Shown here: positions 53,452-62,159 of the stretch, piece by piece
Layout: each line of letters opens with the position of its first letter
Position numbering within the stretch: position 1 is the stretch's first letter
Assembly: GCA_002307065.1 (NCBI GenBank)
Contig: DBTN01000010.1
Location: 103,916 to 167,915 of the forward strand
Source of the DNA: Akkermansiaceae bacterium UBA1315
Lineage (GTDB): Bacteria; Verrucomicrobiota; Verrucomicrobiia; Verrucomicrobiales; Akkermansiaceae
DNA length: 64,000 nucleotides
Direction: 5' to 3'
Program-made: the position numbers and the translations under genes
The notes under the pieces: generated by a model
Told to the model about the DNA's origin: nothing
Seen by the model: the letters and a program-made list of their open reading frames with translations, nothing else
The model's database searches: none

Positions 53452-56400
53452 ACACGAATGAGTGAAAGCAATTTATCCACATCCAGCGGCTTCGCGAGAT
53501 AGTCATTGGCGCCCGCCTGGATGCACTGTTCCTGATCGCTCTTCATGGCTTTCGCCGTCAGGGCGATGATTGGAAGCTTCTGCCATTCGCGACGCTTGCG
53601 AATTTCCCGCATCGCCGTGAGGCCGTCCATCTCGGGCATCATGATATCCATCAGCACGAGATTCACCATTTTTTCAGGATCTTTCGCCGCCTCATCCAGC
53701 GCCGCAAGGGCTTCGTGACCATTGCGAGCGATCTGCAATTTCACGCCACGACCTTCCAACAGACTGGTCAGCGCGTAAACGTTTCTCACATCGTCTTCCG
53801 CGATCAAAATTCTCCGTCCCTCAAGGGCGGCATCGCGATTGTTCGATTTCTCCAGCATCTTCTGTTTTTCCAGAGGAAGATCGGAAACGACCTGGTGGAG
53901 AAAGAGCGTCACTTCATCCAGCAATCGCTCAGGAGATTTGGCACCCTTGATGATGATCGACTTCGAATAACGCCGCAGTTTCTGCTCCTCATCCGGCGTC
54001 AGCTGACGGCCGGTGTAAACAATGACTGGCGGAAACGAATACGTATCTTCCGCGCTCAATTTTTCTAACAGCGAGAACCCAGACGCATCCGGCAAACTGA
54101 GATCAAGCACCATGCAATCGAAGGTCGAGCGCTCTAACTGCTCCAAACACTCCGCCGCTGTCTGCGCACAAATCGCTTCCACATCCCGCGATCCCAGAAG
54201 GTCGCGCATCGCCTCCACCTGCACGGGATCGTCCTCGACAACGAGCACGCGACGCATTTTTTGCGACAACCTTGTTTCGAGTTTTCGGAACGTTTCGATC
54301 AAGTGCTCGCGCTTGACCGGTTTGAGCATGTAACCGACCGCCCCAAGAGCCAGCGCCGTCTTTGAGTAGTCACTGGCGGAAACGACATGGACCGGGATAT
54401 GCCGGGTCCGCGAATCGGCTTTCAGACGCTCCAGTACCAACAGCCCCGAATTATCGGGCAGGCCGACGTCGAGCACGATGGCGCTCGGCAAGTATTGCTG
54501 GGCGAGCACCAAGGCCTCCTCCGCCGTGGTGGCGATCAGGCACTGGAAATCCATCTCGCGCGCCAAATCATAAACAATGCGAGCAAAGGAAATATCATCT
54601 TCCACCGTGAGGATCACACGGCTGTCACCGGTCAGATGCTCGCGATCATCCGGTGTACCCTTCCGCTGATAGGAAACTGAAACCGGTTGTGAACTGTTCG
54701 ATTGGATGGGACGTTCCGGAACGTAAAAATCCTCACCCCCTTTGCTTCCGTCATGCTCGGCGGGCAGAAGCACGGTGAATTCGCTTCCTTTGCCAAGCTC
54801 GCTCGTCAGCTTCAGCTCTCCCCCCAACATGCGAACCAGATTGCGTGAAATCGACAGTCCGAGACCCGTTCCGCCATATTTCCGCGCCGTTGTTCCATCA
54901 CCTTGGAAGAACGGATCGAAAATAATCCGCTGCTGATCTTCCGTGATGCCGATTCCGGTATCGGTCACTTGGAAAGCAAATCCACTCCCCGCGTGCGTGC
55001 TCACTCGCAGGGTGACCGATCCCCGCTCGGTGAATTTCAACGCATTCGAAAGCAGGTTCTTCAAAATCTGCTCCAGCCGCTGCGGATCGGTCACCAGACT
55101 CCGAGGCGTCTCAGGATCAACTTCGATTCGCAGATCCAGCCCCTTCTGCCCGGCAACCGGTTCGAACGTGTTTTGCAGACCTCCCACCAATTGCTTCAAC
55201 GAAACCGGTTCGGTGACGATCTCCATGTGTCCGGCTTCGATCTTTGACAAATCGAGCACATCGTTGATCAACGTAAGCAAATCATTGCCCGCCGACTCGA
55301 TGGTCGTCGCATATTTCACCTGCTCCGGCGTAAGATTTCCACTCGCGTTTTCCGCAAGCAGCTTCGCTAAAATCAAAGAGGAGTTGAGAGGTGTCCGCAG
55401 CTCGTGGGACATATTTGCCAGGAAATCCGATTTATAACGGCTCGCTATTTCGACTTCACGCGCCTGCCGCTCCGCATCGGACTTCGCTTCTAACAGATCG
55501 TTTTTCTGACGTTCAAGAAACTGAGTCTGTTCTTCGAGCTGCGTATTGATTTGCTCCAGCTCCGCTTGCTGAAGTTCAAGTCGAGACTGCGATTCGCGAA
55601 GCGCGCGGCCTTGTTCCTCCAGCTCTTCGTTGGAAACGCGCAGTTCCTCGCTCTGCGCTTGGACTTCCTCACTCTGCCGCTGCGTTTCTTCCAGAAGCTC
55701 CTGCAACCGCATCCGGTATTTCACCGACCGCACTGCGACCCCAATCAATGATTCCACGCTTTTCAAAAGCGCGACATCCGAGTCTTTCACCGGTTTAAAG
55801 AACCCCAATTCCAAGACCGCATTCACCGATCCTTCGAGAGAGATCGGCTTGATCAGCAAGTGCCGAGGTTTGGACTCCCCGAGACTCGAACCCACCGAAA
55901 GATATCCGTCGGGAACATCATTCACGACAAAATGACGCCCGTCCTTTGCCGCCTGTCCCAGCAAACCATGCTCAAGCTCAAAATTCTCCGGCACCGAACC
56001 CGCCGCGACCGCGTAAACGGAACACCGTTGATACCGGCCACCATCCGCCATAAAAATAGCACCCGCTTGCGCATCCAAATACTCAACGACGAATTTCAAA
56101 ACATTGTCTCCTAGCTCGTCCAGGCGCTGCTCGCCAGAGATCATCGATGCCAATTTCGTCTCTCCTGCCTGCAGCCACGCCTCCATGCGGGCCATCAACC
56201 GGTTCCGGATAAACAAGTGCCCGATCCCCGCCAGCATCCACAAGGTGATCACCCCAAATCCACGATTCCATTGAGCAATCTGGATATCAATATTTTGCGT
56301 TTCCGACGCCACCAAAACCTCGGCAGCCATGAAGTAATCCATCGCAATCAGCGCCGTGCCCACTCCAGCAATGATAAACGGAATCATCCGCCTCCAGGTG

Positions 56401-56546
56401 AAAAACGTCAAAACGACCGGCACCATATACAAAATGAATATGGCCACACCCATCGGTGCGTAATAGTCGGCAATCGCAACGGCGACCGTGGAAAGCCAGA
56501 CGCCAACAAATAAGGCAGGCGGTGTTTTATCTTCGAAACGAATCAT
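53436..56546 (-). CDS. Membrane hybrid sensor histidine kinase with GAF domain and three receivers
   Basis: A 1036-residue protein. It has three or four membrane helices in residues 8-112 and a GAF domain at ~140-275. A long Glu/Gln-rich coiled coil at ~280-370 leads to HisKA with NMSHELRTPLNS (His381). The HATPase module lies at ~495-600 (DTGIGITEDQQR, GGTGLGLSIS). Three receivers follow, with acceptor Asp693, Asp815 and Asp967. The layout matches complex kinases that signal through phosphorelay. It is the first gene of the cheR/cheB unit. The GAF ligand is unknown. Confidence 0.92.
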   Translation of the reverse strand: MIRFEDKTPPALFVGVWLSTVAVAIADYYAPMGVAIFILYMVPVVLTFFTWRRMIPFIIAGVGTALIAMDYFMAAEVLVASETQNIDIQIAQWNRGFGVITLWMLAGIGHLFIRNRLMARMEAWLQAGETKLASMISGEQRLDELGDNVLKFVVEYLDAQAGAIFMADGGRYQRCSVYAVAAGSVPENFELEHGLLGQAAKDGRHFVVNDVPDGYLSVGSSLGESKPRHLLIKPISLEGSVNAVLELGFFKPVKDSDVALLKSVESLIGVAVRSVKYRMRLQELLEETQRQSEEVQAQSEELRVSNEELEEQGRALRESQSRLELQQAELEQINTQLEEQTQFLERQKNDLLEAKSDAERQAREVEIASRYKSDFLANMSHELRTPLNSSLILAKLLAENASGNLTPEQVKYATTIESAGNDLLTLINDVLDLSKIEAGHMEIVTEPVSLKQLVGGLQNTFEPVAGQKGLDLRIEVDPETPRSLVTDPQRLEQILKNLLSNALKFTERGSVTLRVSTHAGSGFAFQVTDTGIGITEDQQRIIFDPFFQGDGTTARKYGGTGLGLSISRNLVRMLGGELKLTSELGKGSEFTVLLPAEHDGSKGGEDFYVPERPIQSNSSQPVSVSYQRKGTPDDREHLTGDSRVILTVEDDISFARIVYDLAREMDFQCLIATTAEEALVLAQQYLPSAIVLDVGLPDNSGLLVLERLKADSRTRHIPVHVVSASDYSKTALALGAVGYMLKPVKREHLIETFRKLETRLSQKMRRVLVVEDDPVQVEAMRDLLGSRDVEAICAQTAAECLEQLERSTFDCMVLDLSLPDASGFSLLEKLSAEDTYSFPPVIVYTGRQLTPDEEQKLRRYSKSIIIKGAKSPERLLDEVTLFLHQVVSDLPLEKQKMLEKSNNRDAALEGRRILIAEDDVRNVYALTSLLEGRGVKLQIARNGHEALAALDEAAKDPEKMVNLVLMDIMMPEMDGLTAMREIRKRREWQKLPIIALTAKAMKSDQEQCIQAGANDYLAKPLDVDKLLSLIRVWMPR

Positions 56547-56943
56547 TCGGCGAGCAAAGGGGTCCTGAAAAAACTGAAGTTCTCAGGTCCTTAGTCAACG
56601 GAATTAACCCGCTGCTTTTGACACACCCCGCCGGAAGGGAGGATTCCCTCAGTCTTCCCGCTCAAACCTCTCGTATTTCACCACCCAGCCTGGCGCGAAC
56701 AATTTCAGCCACAAGCTGCGCATCCATCTCCGCCCGATCTTTTTCAAATCTCTTCCCCTGCGATTCCTTCTTCTCTTTTTCATCGGTTAAGGCTCCGGTC
56801 GTATGCCGCCCCCTTGAAATACCGATATCCGGCTCTCTCGCTTGGGATGACACGATTCAAATACATGACCATTCCCTAATGACCCAACCGCCCGACTGTC
56901 ACCGGAAATGGGACAAAGCGGGCGAATCATGTGGCGAAGCGGA
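56547..56943. other. Intergenic stretch between two signalling operons
   Basis: These 397 bp separate the large hybrid kinase from the LytT-like gene. The only plausible content is a 63-codon minus-strand frame (listed separately) and the promoter of the kinase operon. GGGAGGATTCCCTC (56637-56650) is a short inverted repeat. No RNA gene is recognised. Confidence 0.5.
56662..56853 (-). CDS. Possible small charged protein
   Basis: A 63-codon frame with a credible amphipathic, Lys/Glu-rich composition (KEKKESQGKRFEKDRAEMDA, then QLVAEIVRARLGG). Its codon use looks like that of the surrounding genes, and no overlapping alternative exists. No family and no clear ribosome-binding site were seen, so this is tentative. 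Confidence 0.35.
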   Translation of the reverse strand: MSSQAREPDIGISRGRHTTGALTDEKEKKESQGKRFEKDRAEMDAQLVAEIVRARLGGEIREV

Positions 56944-57657
56944 CTAGCCCGATTTTTTCATCGCACGCCGCAAATTCAACGCCGCACGGCGCCCCAAAGC
57001 AATCGGCTTCGCACAACAAGTCAGCAACAACGACGCGCTGTCTCGCGACTCCGCGCGAAAATGCTGAACCGCATCGATCCGAATCAGCAGCGACCGATCC
57101 AAGCGTAAAAATTGGTCACCCGGCAGCAGTTTTTCCCACTCCGCCAACGACCGCCGAACAAATCCCGCAGGACCTTCATTCAAATGAACATGAGTGTAGT
57201 TTCCCTCGGCTCGGATACACACAATCGACGAAACGGAAACGAACCGCAGCCCCCTCGCCTCCTCCAGCGCGACCAGATTTCCCATCGGAGGCCGCGTCGC
57301 AGGCACCTCGACGCGCGAAAGGGACATCGCTAGACGATCCGGATGAATCGGTTTCAACAAATAATCCAGCGCATTAACGTCAAAAGCCTTGAGCGCATGT
57401 CTGTCGGAAGCGGTCACAAAAATCACCGCCGGATTCCCGGTCAAGAGCGGCAGCAAATCAAAGCCACTGCCCCGCGGAAGCTGGATATCGAGAAAGATCA
57501 AATCCGGAGAAACTCGTGCGCAAATTTCCCTCGCACTTTCCACATCTCCCGCTTCACCCACGATCTCCACCTCCCGATGCACCCGCAGCAGAGAGGCAAG
57601 TCGCTCCCGTGCAGGCGGTTCATCATCGATCAGGACAGTACGTATGGAAGATGTCAA
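56944..57657 (-). CDS. LytT/AlgR-type response regulator (LytTR DNA-binding domain)
   Basis: A 237-residue protein with an N-terminal receiver (VLIDDEPPARERL; acceptor Asp57 in LIFLDIQLPRGSG; DYLLKPIHP). The C-terminal LytTR domain has IRAEGNYTHVHL and FLRLDRSLLIRIDAV. It binds DNA as a dimer. The adjacent upstream gene is a LytS-type kinase, only 5 bp away. Targets are not evident. Confidence 0.9.
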   Translation of the reverse strand: MTSSIRTVLIDDEPPARERLASLLRVHREVEIVGEAGDVESAREICARVSPDLIFLDIQLPRGSGFDLLPLLTGNPAVIFVTASDRHALKAFDVNALDYLLKPIHPDRLAMSLSRVEVPATRPPMGNLVALEEARGLRFVSVSSIVCIRAEGNYTHVHLNEGPAGFVRRSLAEWEKLLPGDQFLRLDRSLLIRIDAVQHFRAESRDSASLLLTCCAKPIALGRRAALNLRRAMKKSG

Positions 57658-57662
57658 AACGG

Positions 57663-58823
57663 TTAGTGGGTTGATTCAGGCGGAGGAATTCGGACTTGCA
57701 CGGTCACCCTATCGGGCTCGCTCTCGGAGGAAATCTTAATCATCGCCTCACCGCGATAAAGCAGTTCCAACCGTCGACGCAAAATATCCAAACCATTGCC
57801 ACCCGGATCATCCGCCAAACGCATCGGCGGCGGCTCGATCCAACAGCCGCTATTCATCACCTCGACCACCGCTCCTCCATCCTCCACCGCAGTCGCCCGC
57901 ACTTTCAACAACAACGGCGTCGGCGACGTCTGATGTCCATATTTCAATGCGTTTTCAACCAGCGGCTGAAGAAAGACACCAGGCACCGCAAGCGATCTAA
58001 CAGAAGCATTGATGTGCGTTTCGATCCAGATGGAGTCCCGAAAGCGCGCCTTTTCCACTTTGAGATAATTCACAATCGCGTCAAATTCGTCACCCAGCGG
58101 AATCAACAAATCATGCCGGTTGGTCAGCGAAAACCGGAAATAATCCGCCAGTCCTTGAACCACCGGCGCCAACGACAAGGGCTGACGCTCCAGTCCCGCA
58201 AGAATCGTATTGAGAGAATTAAAAAGGAAATGAGGCGCCACTTGAGCCCTCAACATCAAAAGCTCCGCATCCTGCGCCGCCGCCTTGGCCCGTGCCAAAT
58301 TCAACAAATGCTTACTCGTCGCGATCTGATCCCGGACGGAAAAATACAAAACGCTCCAGCAGCAAAACAACATGCTCCGAAAACAAAAAATCCCAAACGT
58401 CCCCTGCGCCGTCTGATCCATCTCAACCAAAGGACGAGACAACCACATCAACAACGCGTCCAACCCACCCCCCAGCAAGCCCAGAGAAACCACACAAACC
58501 GCCAATCGCACCGGCCGGTCACTCCCAAAATTCATTCTCCGGTAAATCTGCCGCAGCCCACAGGTGATCATAAAACCTACCGGTTCCCGAAAAAGCGTGA
58601 TCCCGATCGCATACCAGAATGAGCCATAAGCACTCATCTTCAACGGGATCGTCAACACCCCAAACGCCACCCACCCCAGAACCTGAAATCGCCAAAACAA
58701 CGGAACCCGTTCAATGCTGCGACTGAACCACTGCGGCAACCGGATCTGAAAAAACCAATGATCCCGCCGCTGGAAATCTGAATGAAGTCGAGCCATATGC
58801 TGAACCGTTCTCGCAGGTTTCAT
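57663..58823 (-). CDS. LytS/YehU-type sensor histidine kinase
   Basis: About 386 residues with four or five membrane helices (residues ~55-175), a short coiled coil, then the His_kinase domain with the phospho-acceptor APHFLFNSLNTILAGL. A C-terminal HATPase follows (FLQPLVENALKYG, NGLDILRRRLELLY). This is the usual partner of LytTR regulators and precedes one here. The ATG at 58823 (MKPARTVQHM) is preferred; a TTG at 58850 and another ATG at 58796 are possible. Confidence 0.85.
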   Translation of the reverse strand: MKPARTVQHMARLHSDFQRRDHWFFQIRLPQWFSRSIERVPLFWRFQVLGWVAFGVLTIPLKMSAYGSFWYAIGITLFREPVGFMITCGLRQIYRRMNFGSDRPVRLAVCVVSLGLLGGGLDALLMWLSRPLVEMDQTAQGTFGIFCFRSMLFCCWSVLYFSVRDQIATSKHLLNLARAKAAAQDAELLMLRAQVAPHFLFNSLNTILAGLERQPLSLAPVVQGLADYFRFSLTNRHDLLIPLGDEFDAIVNYLKVEKARFRDSIWIETHINASVRSLAVPGVFLQPLVENALKYGHQTSPTPLLLKVRATAVEDGGAVVEVMNSGCWIEPPPMRLADDPGGNGLDILRRRLELLYRGEAMIKISSESEPDRVTVQVRIPPPESTH

Positions 58824-59037
58824 GGACTTCACGAAAGACCTTTTTTCCAATCACTCCACCTCCACCCCCTCACCCGTTTTTCACCCTCCCAAATCTCATT
58901 TTTCCCATGACAACCGACACCAATCCTGATGGAGTGCGAGAAGTCTTCCCTGAACCGGTTTCCGTTTGAATCACGGTTCGACCAAAGGCGGCAGCGTCTC
59001 GCACCCTTTGACGCGTCCAGCCAGACTTTCTTCCCGG

Positions 59038-59289
59038 CTAACGGAAAAAACCACCGTTTGCGAAAACGCTCCCTTCGCCCCACCACGCCAGCTGCCAATC
59101 GTTTCGTGGCTTGGCCATCACCTGGTTCCTCCAGAATTCCACCGCCGCCCTCCGATCCGTATCCATCCCTAACTTCAACCGCCAAGTCTCAAACCACGCC
59201 AAGACAAAACCATAGTGCTGCTTTTCCAGGTCCGAAAGATTATGCGATGCTTCCAGATCCGATCTCCAAGCCGCCGAGGGGGGATTCAT
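59038..59289 (-). pseudogene. intI: Integron integrase remnant (N-terminal part only)
   Basis: The frame encodes the N-terminal core-binding part of a tyrosine recombinase: HYGFVLAWFETWRLKLGMDT, then RRAAVEFWRNQVMAKPRNDW and QLAWWGEG. The pattern of a helix, A-x-x-F/W, K-P-R and WQL-x-x-W is that of integron integrases. After WGEG the sequence breaks into an unrelated 10-residue tail and a stop. None of the catalytic boxes (R, K-HxR, Y) can be found in any frame between here and the LytS gene at 58823. It points away from the cassette array, as intI does in complete integrons. It is most likely a dead fragment left by a deletion; the rest may have been lost entirely. Confidence 0.65.
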
Positions 59290-59578
59290 TTGAACGCCTT
59301 GTCGCTAAAGCCCGTTTCGATCAAGCCAAAAATCGATCTCTTTGGCACTTACAATCTTCAACCATCCATGACCATCAGGCTTCTAAATCAAAACATCTCG
59401 GTTTTACCGCCCCTTCAAAAAGCATCTCATTAGTTTGCTCCAGTAAACGATCAATCATCGATAACCATCCCCATAAAGAGCTGGAAACAAATCATTTTTT
59501 CTGACACTAAAACCTCAGGGAAGACCCGCAAGCGCTCCGATCCTTTCCTTTTCCTCTATACTAATTACACTGTTAGGC
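59290..59578 (+). other. attI-like region and first recombination core
   Basis: These ~280 bp between the integrase remnant and the first cassette hold no supported gene. They end in GTTAGGC (59572-59578), the same core found at the right end of the attC sites downstream. The crossover G/TTAGGC would place the start of cassette 1 at 59573. The lack of an attC-like hairpin to the left of this core fits an attI site rather than an attC. Confidence 0.6.
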
Positions 59579-59595
59579 AAGATCCTCGCACTCAC

Positions 59596-60147
59596 ATGAA
59601 ACTCCAAAACGCTCTGCTGGCTAAAATCGTCGACGAACTCCGCAACGGCAATGATCGTGCATGCGCCGTAGTCGCTGGTAGCCTCCTCGAATTTCAGCTT
59701 GAGCGACTTCTTTCCGCACATCTAATTCCTTCGAAGGTCAGCCTGTTTGGTAGTCAGCAGCCGCTCGCCACATTCTCCGGTCGCATCGCGATTAGCAATG
59801 CACTTGGCCTCATTCCCGGAGATATTTTTCACGATCTCACATGCATTCGAAAGATTCGCAACGAGTTCAGCCATCAGTTTGAGACCACCACATTCGAGTC
59901 CATGCCAGTTCGGAACCATGCGATGAATCTCCTGACGACTCAATGGCTTATTGATCACCAGCACCTTGGCGATATACCAATAATTGAGCCAGAGATTCAG
60001 GACATTTCCGGACGCCCGCGCCGCCGCTTTGAGATTGCGGTAGCGATAGTAAGCGTCGCTATCGACTCGCTTATTACTATGATCACACCTTGTGCTACTC
60101 CAAGTTACTTTCTTCCGTCAGCAATTGCTACTCCACCAATCGCCTAA
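59596..60147 (+). CDS. Cassette 1: MltR-like protein
   Basis: A 183-residue protein. DRACAVVAGSLLEFQLERLL, then LATFSGRIAISNALGLIPGD and CIRKIRNEFSHQF, match the MltR (mannitol repressor-like) fold. The R-N-E-F-S-H segment has the Rx4H form seen in HEPN proteins. The stop codon lies inside the attC R'' core, as usual for cassettes. The ATG is 24 bp from the recombination point. The C-terminal 40 residues (VAIVSVAIDSLITMITPCAT) are hydrophobic and unusual for the family. It contains no AACCGGTT motif, consistent with recent import. Confidence 0.75.
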   Translation: MKLQNALLAKIVDELRNGNDRACAVVAGSLLEFQLERLLSAHLIPSKVSLFGSQQPLATFSGRIAISNALGLIPGDIFHDLTCIRKIRNEFSHQFETTTFESMPVRNHAMNLLTTQWLIDHQHLGDIPIIEPEIQDISGRPRRRFEIAVAIVSVAIDSLITMITPCATPSYFLPSAIATPPIA

Positions 60148-60201
60148 CAATGCGGTGGAGGCAACTCCGCTGCGCTCCGTGCCTCACCTTGATCGTTAGG
60201 C
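60142..60201 (+). repeat. attC site of cassette 1
   Basis: A 60-bp imperfect palindrome from GCCTAAC (R'') to GTTAGGC (R'). Inner arms GGTGGAGGCA and TGCCTCACC pair with one unpaired G, the extrahelical base expected in folded attC. The loop region is ACTCCGCTGCGCTCCG. It is nearly the same as the attC of cassette 3. Confidence 0.9.
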
Positions 60202-60214
60202 AGAATAATCCAAG

Positions 60215-60466
60215 ATGAGTAATCCCTACTCTACACCGAAAGCACATGGCGTGATCTCGTCTTCGAGGAAGTCTCAATGGCGGATTATAAAGCACGCGTG
60301 CATTTTCCTCATGATTTTTCTCATCCTGAACTTCGACAGATTTTTCGGTTCTTCGAAGCGTGATCCTAGAATTCCTGAAGTCAGTATTACCGCCAGCGTA
60401 ATTACTTTGCTGCTGTTTTATGGCGTTGGATATCTGATATTCTCGCGAGTTCGTTCCCGACGGTAG
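60215..60466 (+). CDS. Cassette 2: small two-helix membrane protein
   Basis: An 83-residue protein with two hydrophobic helices (IIKHACIFLMIFLILNF, then ITASVITLLLFYGVGYLIF), a polar loop with FFGSSKRDP and a basic C-terminus. It starts 19 bp after the G/TTAGGC junction. It resembles the many small unknown membrane proteins carried by integron cassettes. No family was recognised. Confidence 0.6.
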   Translation: MSNPYSTPKAHGVISSSRKSQWRIIKHACIFLMIFLILNFDRFFGSSKRDPRIPEVSITASVITLLLFYGVGYLIFSRVRSRR

Positions 60467-60819
60467 CTCCCAACAAACAGAAGCCGAACAAGTCGAGACG
60501 CGCAACCCCTATCAGCCGCCCTGTTTTCATGCTTTCCAGTAGTTTCAACATCAACCCCTTGATCGACGCGCGCTCCCGCTGGTAGTGGTGCACGTGCTCA
60601 TCGGCCGTGAAGAATTGAAGCCGGTTTTCGAAGCTCACTTGTGATACCGGTTTTGCGGATTCTACGTTTGGACTTCGCCACCATGATGAAACCGGTTTTC
60701 CTGTCTGATGCTTAGCGACGTTTGGCCGGTGCCTTGGTTTATGCTTTTTCGAATCGTTCCAAGATGAAGCAAACCGGTTCAACATCGTTCCGCAGCCGGG
60801 ATTTTCCTGACACGAACAA
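60467..60819. other. Noncoding or degenerate segment between cassette 2 ORF and the insertion sequence
   Basis: These ~350 bp have no ORF that I trust. A minus-strand frame (60785 to 60402) contains FENRLQFFTADEHVHHYQRE and SIKGLMLKLLESM, which could be a decayed gene, but no family is evident. The segment has three ACCGGT hexamers, like host DNA and unlike the cassettes. GCCGAAC at 60483-60489 resembles an attC R'' core, and GAACAA at 60814-60819 is the left flank of the IS insertion. Confidence 0.4.
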
Positions 60820-60879
60820 GATTAGATGTGAAGGCAGTGAGCGCTACCGGTTGCGGGGCGTGATAAACTCACCACTGCC

Positions 60880-61938
60880 ATGAATATTATACCATCTATT
60901 ACGATCGGTCTCGATTTAGGAGACAAGAAGCACGCCATCTGCGTTCTGAATCAAGCGGGTGAAATCATTGATGAACGGACCATCACCAATCACAAGGAAT
61001 CGCTGCGGCGGCTTTCCTTGAAATATCCCGGAGCGCGCATTGCCCATGAGGTGGGTAGTCATAGCCCTTGGACGAGTCGGTTTCTTAAGAGTTTGGGCCA
61101 TGATGTGATTGTTGCAAATCCGCGCAAGCTACGAGTGATCTATATGAGCAACCGTAAGAGCGATCACACCGATGCGCGGATGATTGCCAAGCTCGCCCGT
61201 ATTGATCCGGATCTACTTTATCCGATTGAGCATTCGAGCGAACAGTCGCAGCGAGATTTATTACAGGTGAAGTTGCGTGATAATCTGGTGCGTCAGAGAG
61301 TTGATATCATCTCATCGATCCGGTTTACTTTAAAAAGTCTTGGTATGTCTCTGCCGTCACCTAACACGGCGTGTTTTGCCAAACGCTGCCGGACACTTCT
61401 CGCAGAAAATTGCTCCGAATTGTTAAAGATGATCGAACCCTCGTTGCAGGTAGTGGATTTGCTAACGAAAAACATTCGGGAGCTGGAACGTTCGATCGAT
61501 GAACTGTGTGCGAAAAGTTATCCCGAGACAAACCGGTTGCGTCAGATTCCGGGAGTGGGACCGATTACGTCGTTGTCCTTCGTGCTGACTATCGGTGATC
61601 CGGAGCGTTTTGAAAACCCACGGGATGTTGCGGCGTATTTAGGGTTGGTGCCGAAGCGCGATCAATCGGGAAATGTGGATAAACAACTGCGGATATCCAA
61701 AGCGGGCGACGCTTATCTGAGGCGATTGTTAGTCAGCGCGGCGCAATATGTCCTTGGGCCCTTTGGACCGGATTGCGATCTCAAACGCCACGGCATGGAA
61801 TTAGCGGCACGTGGTGGAAGGTCGGCGAAAAAGAAAGCTGTGGTCGCGATTGCCCGCAAGCTGTCGGTAATCCTGCTCACACTATGGAAACGAGATCTCG
61901 ACTACCAACCGATTCGTCGACCTGCATTGGCGGCCTGA
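60880..61938 (+). CDS. IS110-family DEDD transposase (RNA-guided recombinase type)
   Basis: A 352-residue protein. The N-terminal RuvC-like domain has its acidic residues in IGLDLGDKKHAI (Asp12), ARIAHEVGS (Glu57) and RKSDHTDARMIA (Asp95, Asp98). A coiled-coil middle and the C-terminal Transposase_20 domain follow (LRQIPGVGPITSLSFVLTIG, then DVAAYLGLVPKRDQSG and ISKAGDAYLRRLLVSAA) with the family's conserved SG. Length is usual and the frame is intact, so it may be active. IS110/IS1111 enzymes are directed by an element-encoded bridge RNA; a candidate is annotated downstream. Confidence 0.92.
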   Translation: MNIIPSITIGLDLGDKKHAICVLNQAGEIIDERTITNHKESLRRLSLKYPGARIAHEVGSHSPWTSRFLKSLGHDVIVANPRKLRVIYMSNRKSDHTDARMIAKLARIDPDLLYPIEHSSEQSQRDLLQVKLRDNLVRQRVDIISSIRFTLKSLGMSLPSPNTACFAKRCRTLLAENCSELLKMIEPSLQVVDLLTKNIRELERSIDELCAKSYPETNRLRQIPGVGPITSLSFVLTIGDPERFENPRDVAAYLGLVPKRDQSGNVDKQLRISKAGDAYLRRLLVSAAQYVLGPFGPDCDLKRHGMELAARGGRSAKKKAVVAIARKLSVILLTLWKRDLDYQPIRRPALAA

Positions 61939-61994
61939 GTCATGAATTTTATGCAATCTGTCTGAGTGAACTGATGAAACAATTTCGAAGATTT

Positions 61995-62159
61995 GGGACG
62001 ACCGCGTTCAAGCGCCAGCACCGTCGATCAAGACGAAGTGCGAGAACAAGATAGCGGCGTCCCACCCCATTTCAAAACAGAGAATTAAGGATCAAATCAT
62101 GCACCGGGTCGAAAGCGGTCCAAGCGAGTGCGAATGGAAGCAAGACTCCCTGTTTCGAA
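61995..62159 (+). ncRNA. Candidate bridge RNA (seekRNA) of the IS element
   Basis: Two stem-loops with internal guide loops were folded by eye. Target loop: outer stem GGGACG/CGTCCC plus CCGC/GCGG; inner stem GCAC/GTGC plus CGTC/GACG. Its 5' strand TCAAGCGCC (62008-62016) is the exact complement of the attC flank GGCGCTTGA (62243-62251). Its 3' strand GAACAAG (62044-62050) equals the left flank GAAC plus core AA plus G. Donor loop: inner stem again GCAC/GTGC. Its 3' strand ATGGAAG (62134-62140) equals the IS right end ATGG plus AA plus the first G of the left end. Its 5' strand ATCAAATC pairs 7 of 8 with left end GATTAGAT. In both loops the 3' guide starts 2 nt after GTGC. Transcript ends are unknown. 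Confidence 0.75.

Noticed and set aside
58824..59037. Remainder of the integrase in another frame
   Set aside because: I translated the minus strand by eye and found none of the tyrosine-recombinase boxes. The frame ending in VWLDASKGARRC and RLWSNRD is not integrase-like.
60402..60785. Minus-strand ORF of 127 codons
   Set aside because: It overlaps the cassette 2 ORF and the noncoding segment, has low-complexity ends and matches no family that I know. It may hold a decayed gene but is not supportable as a CDS.
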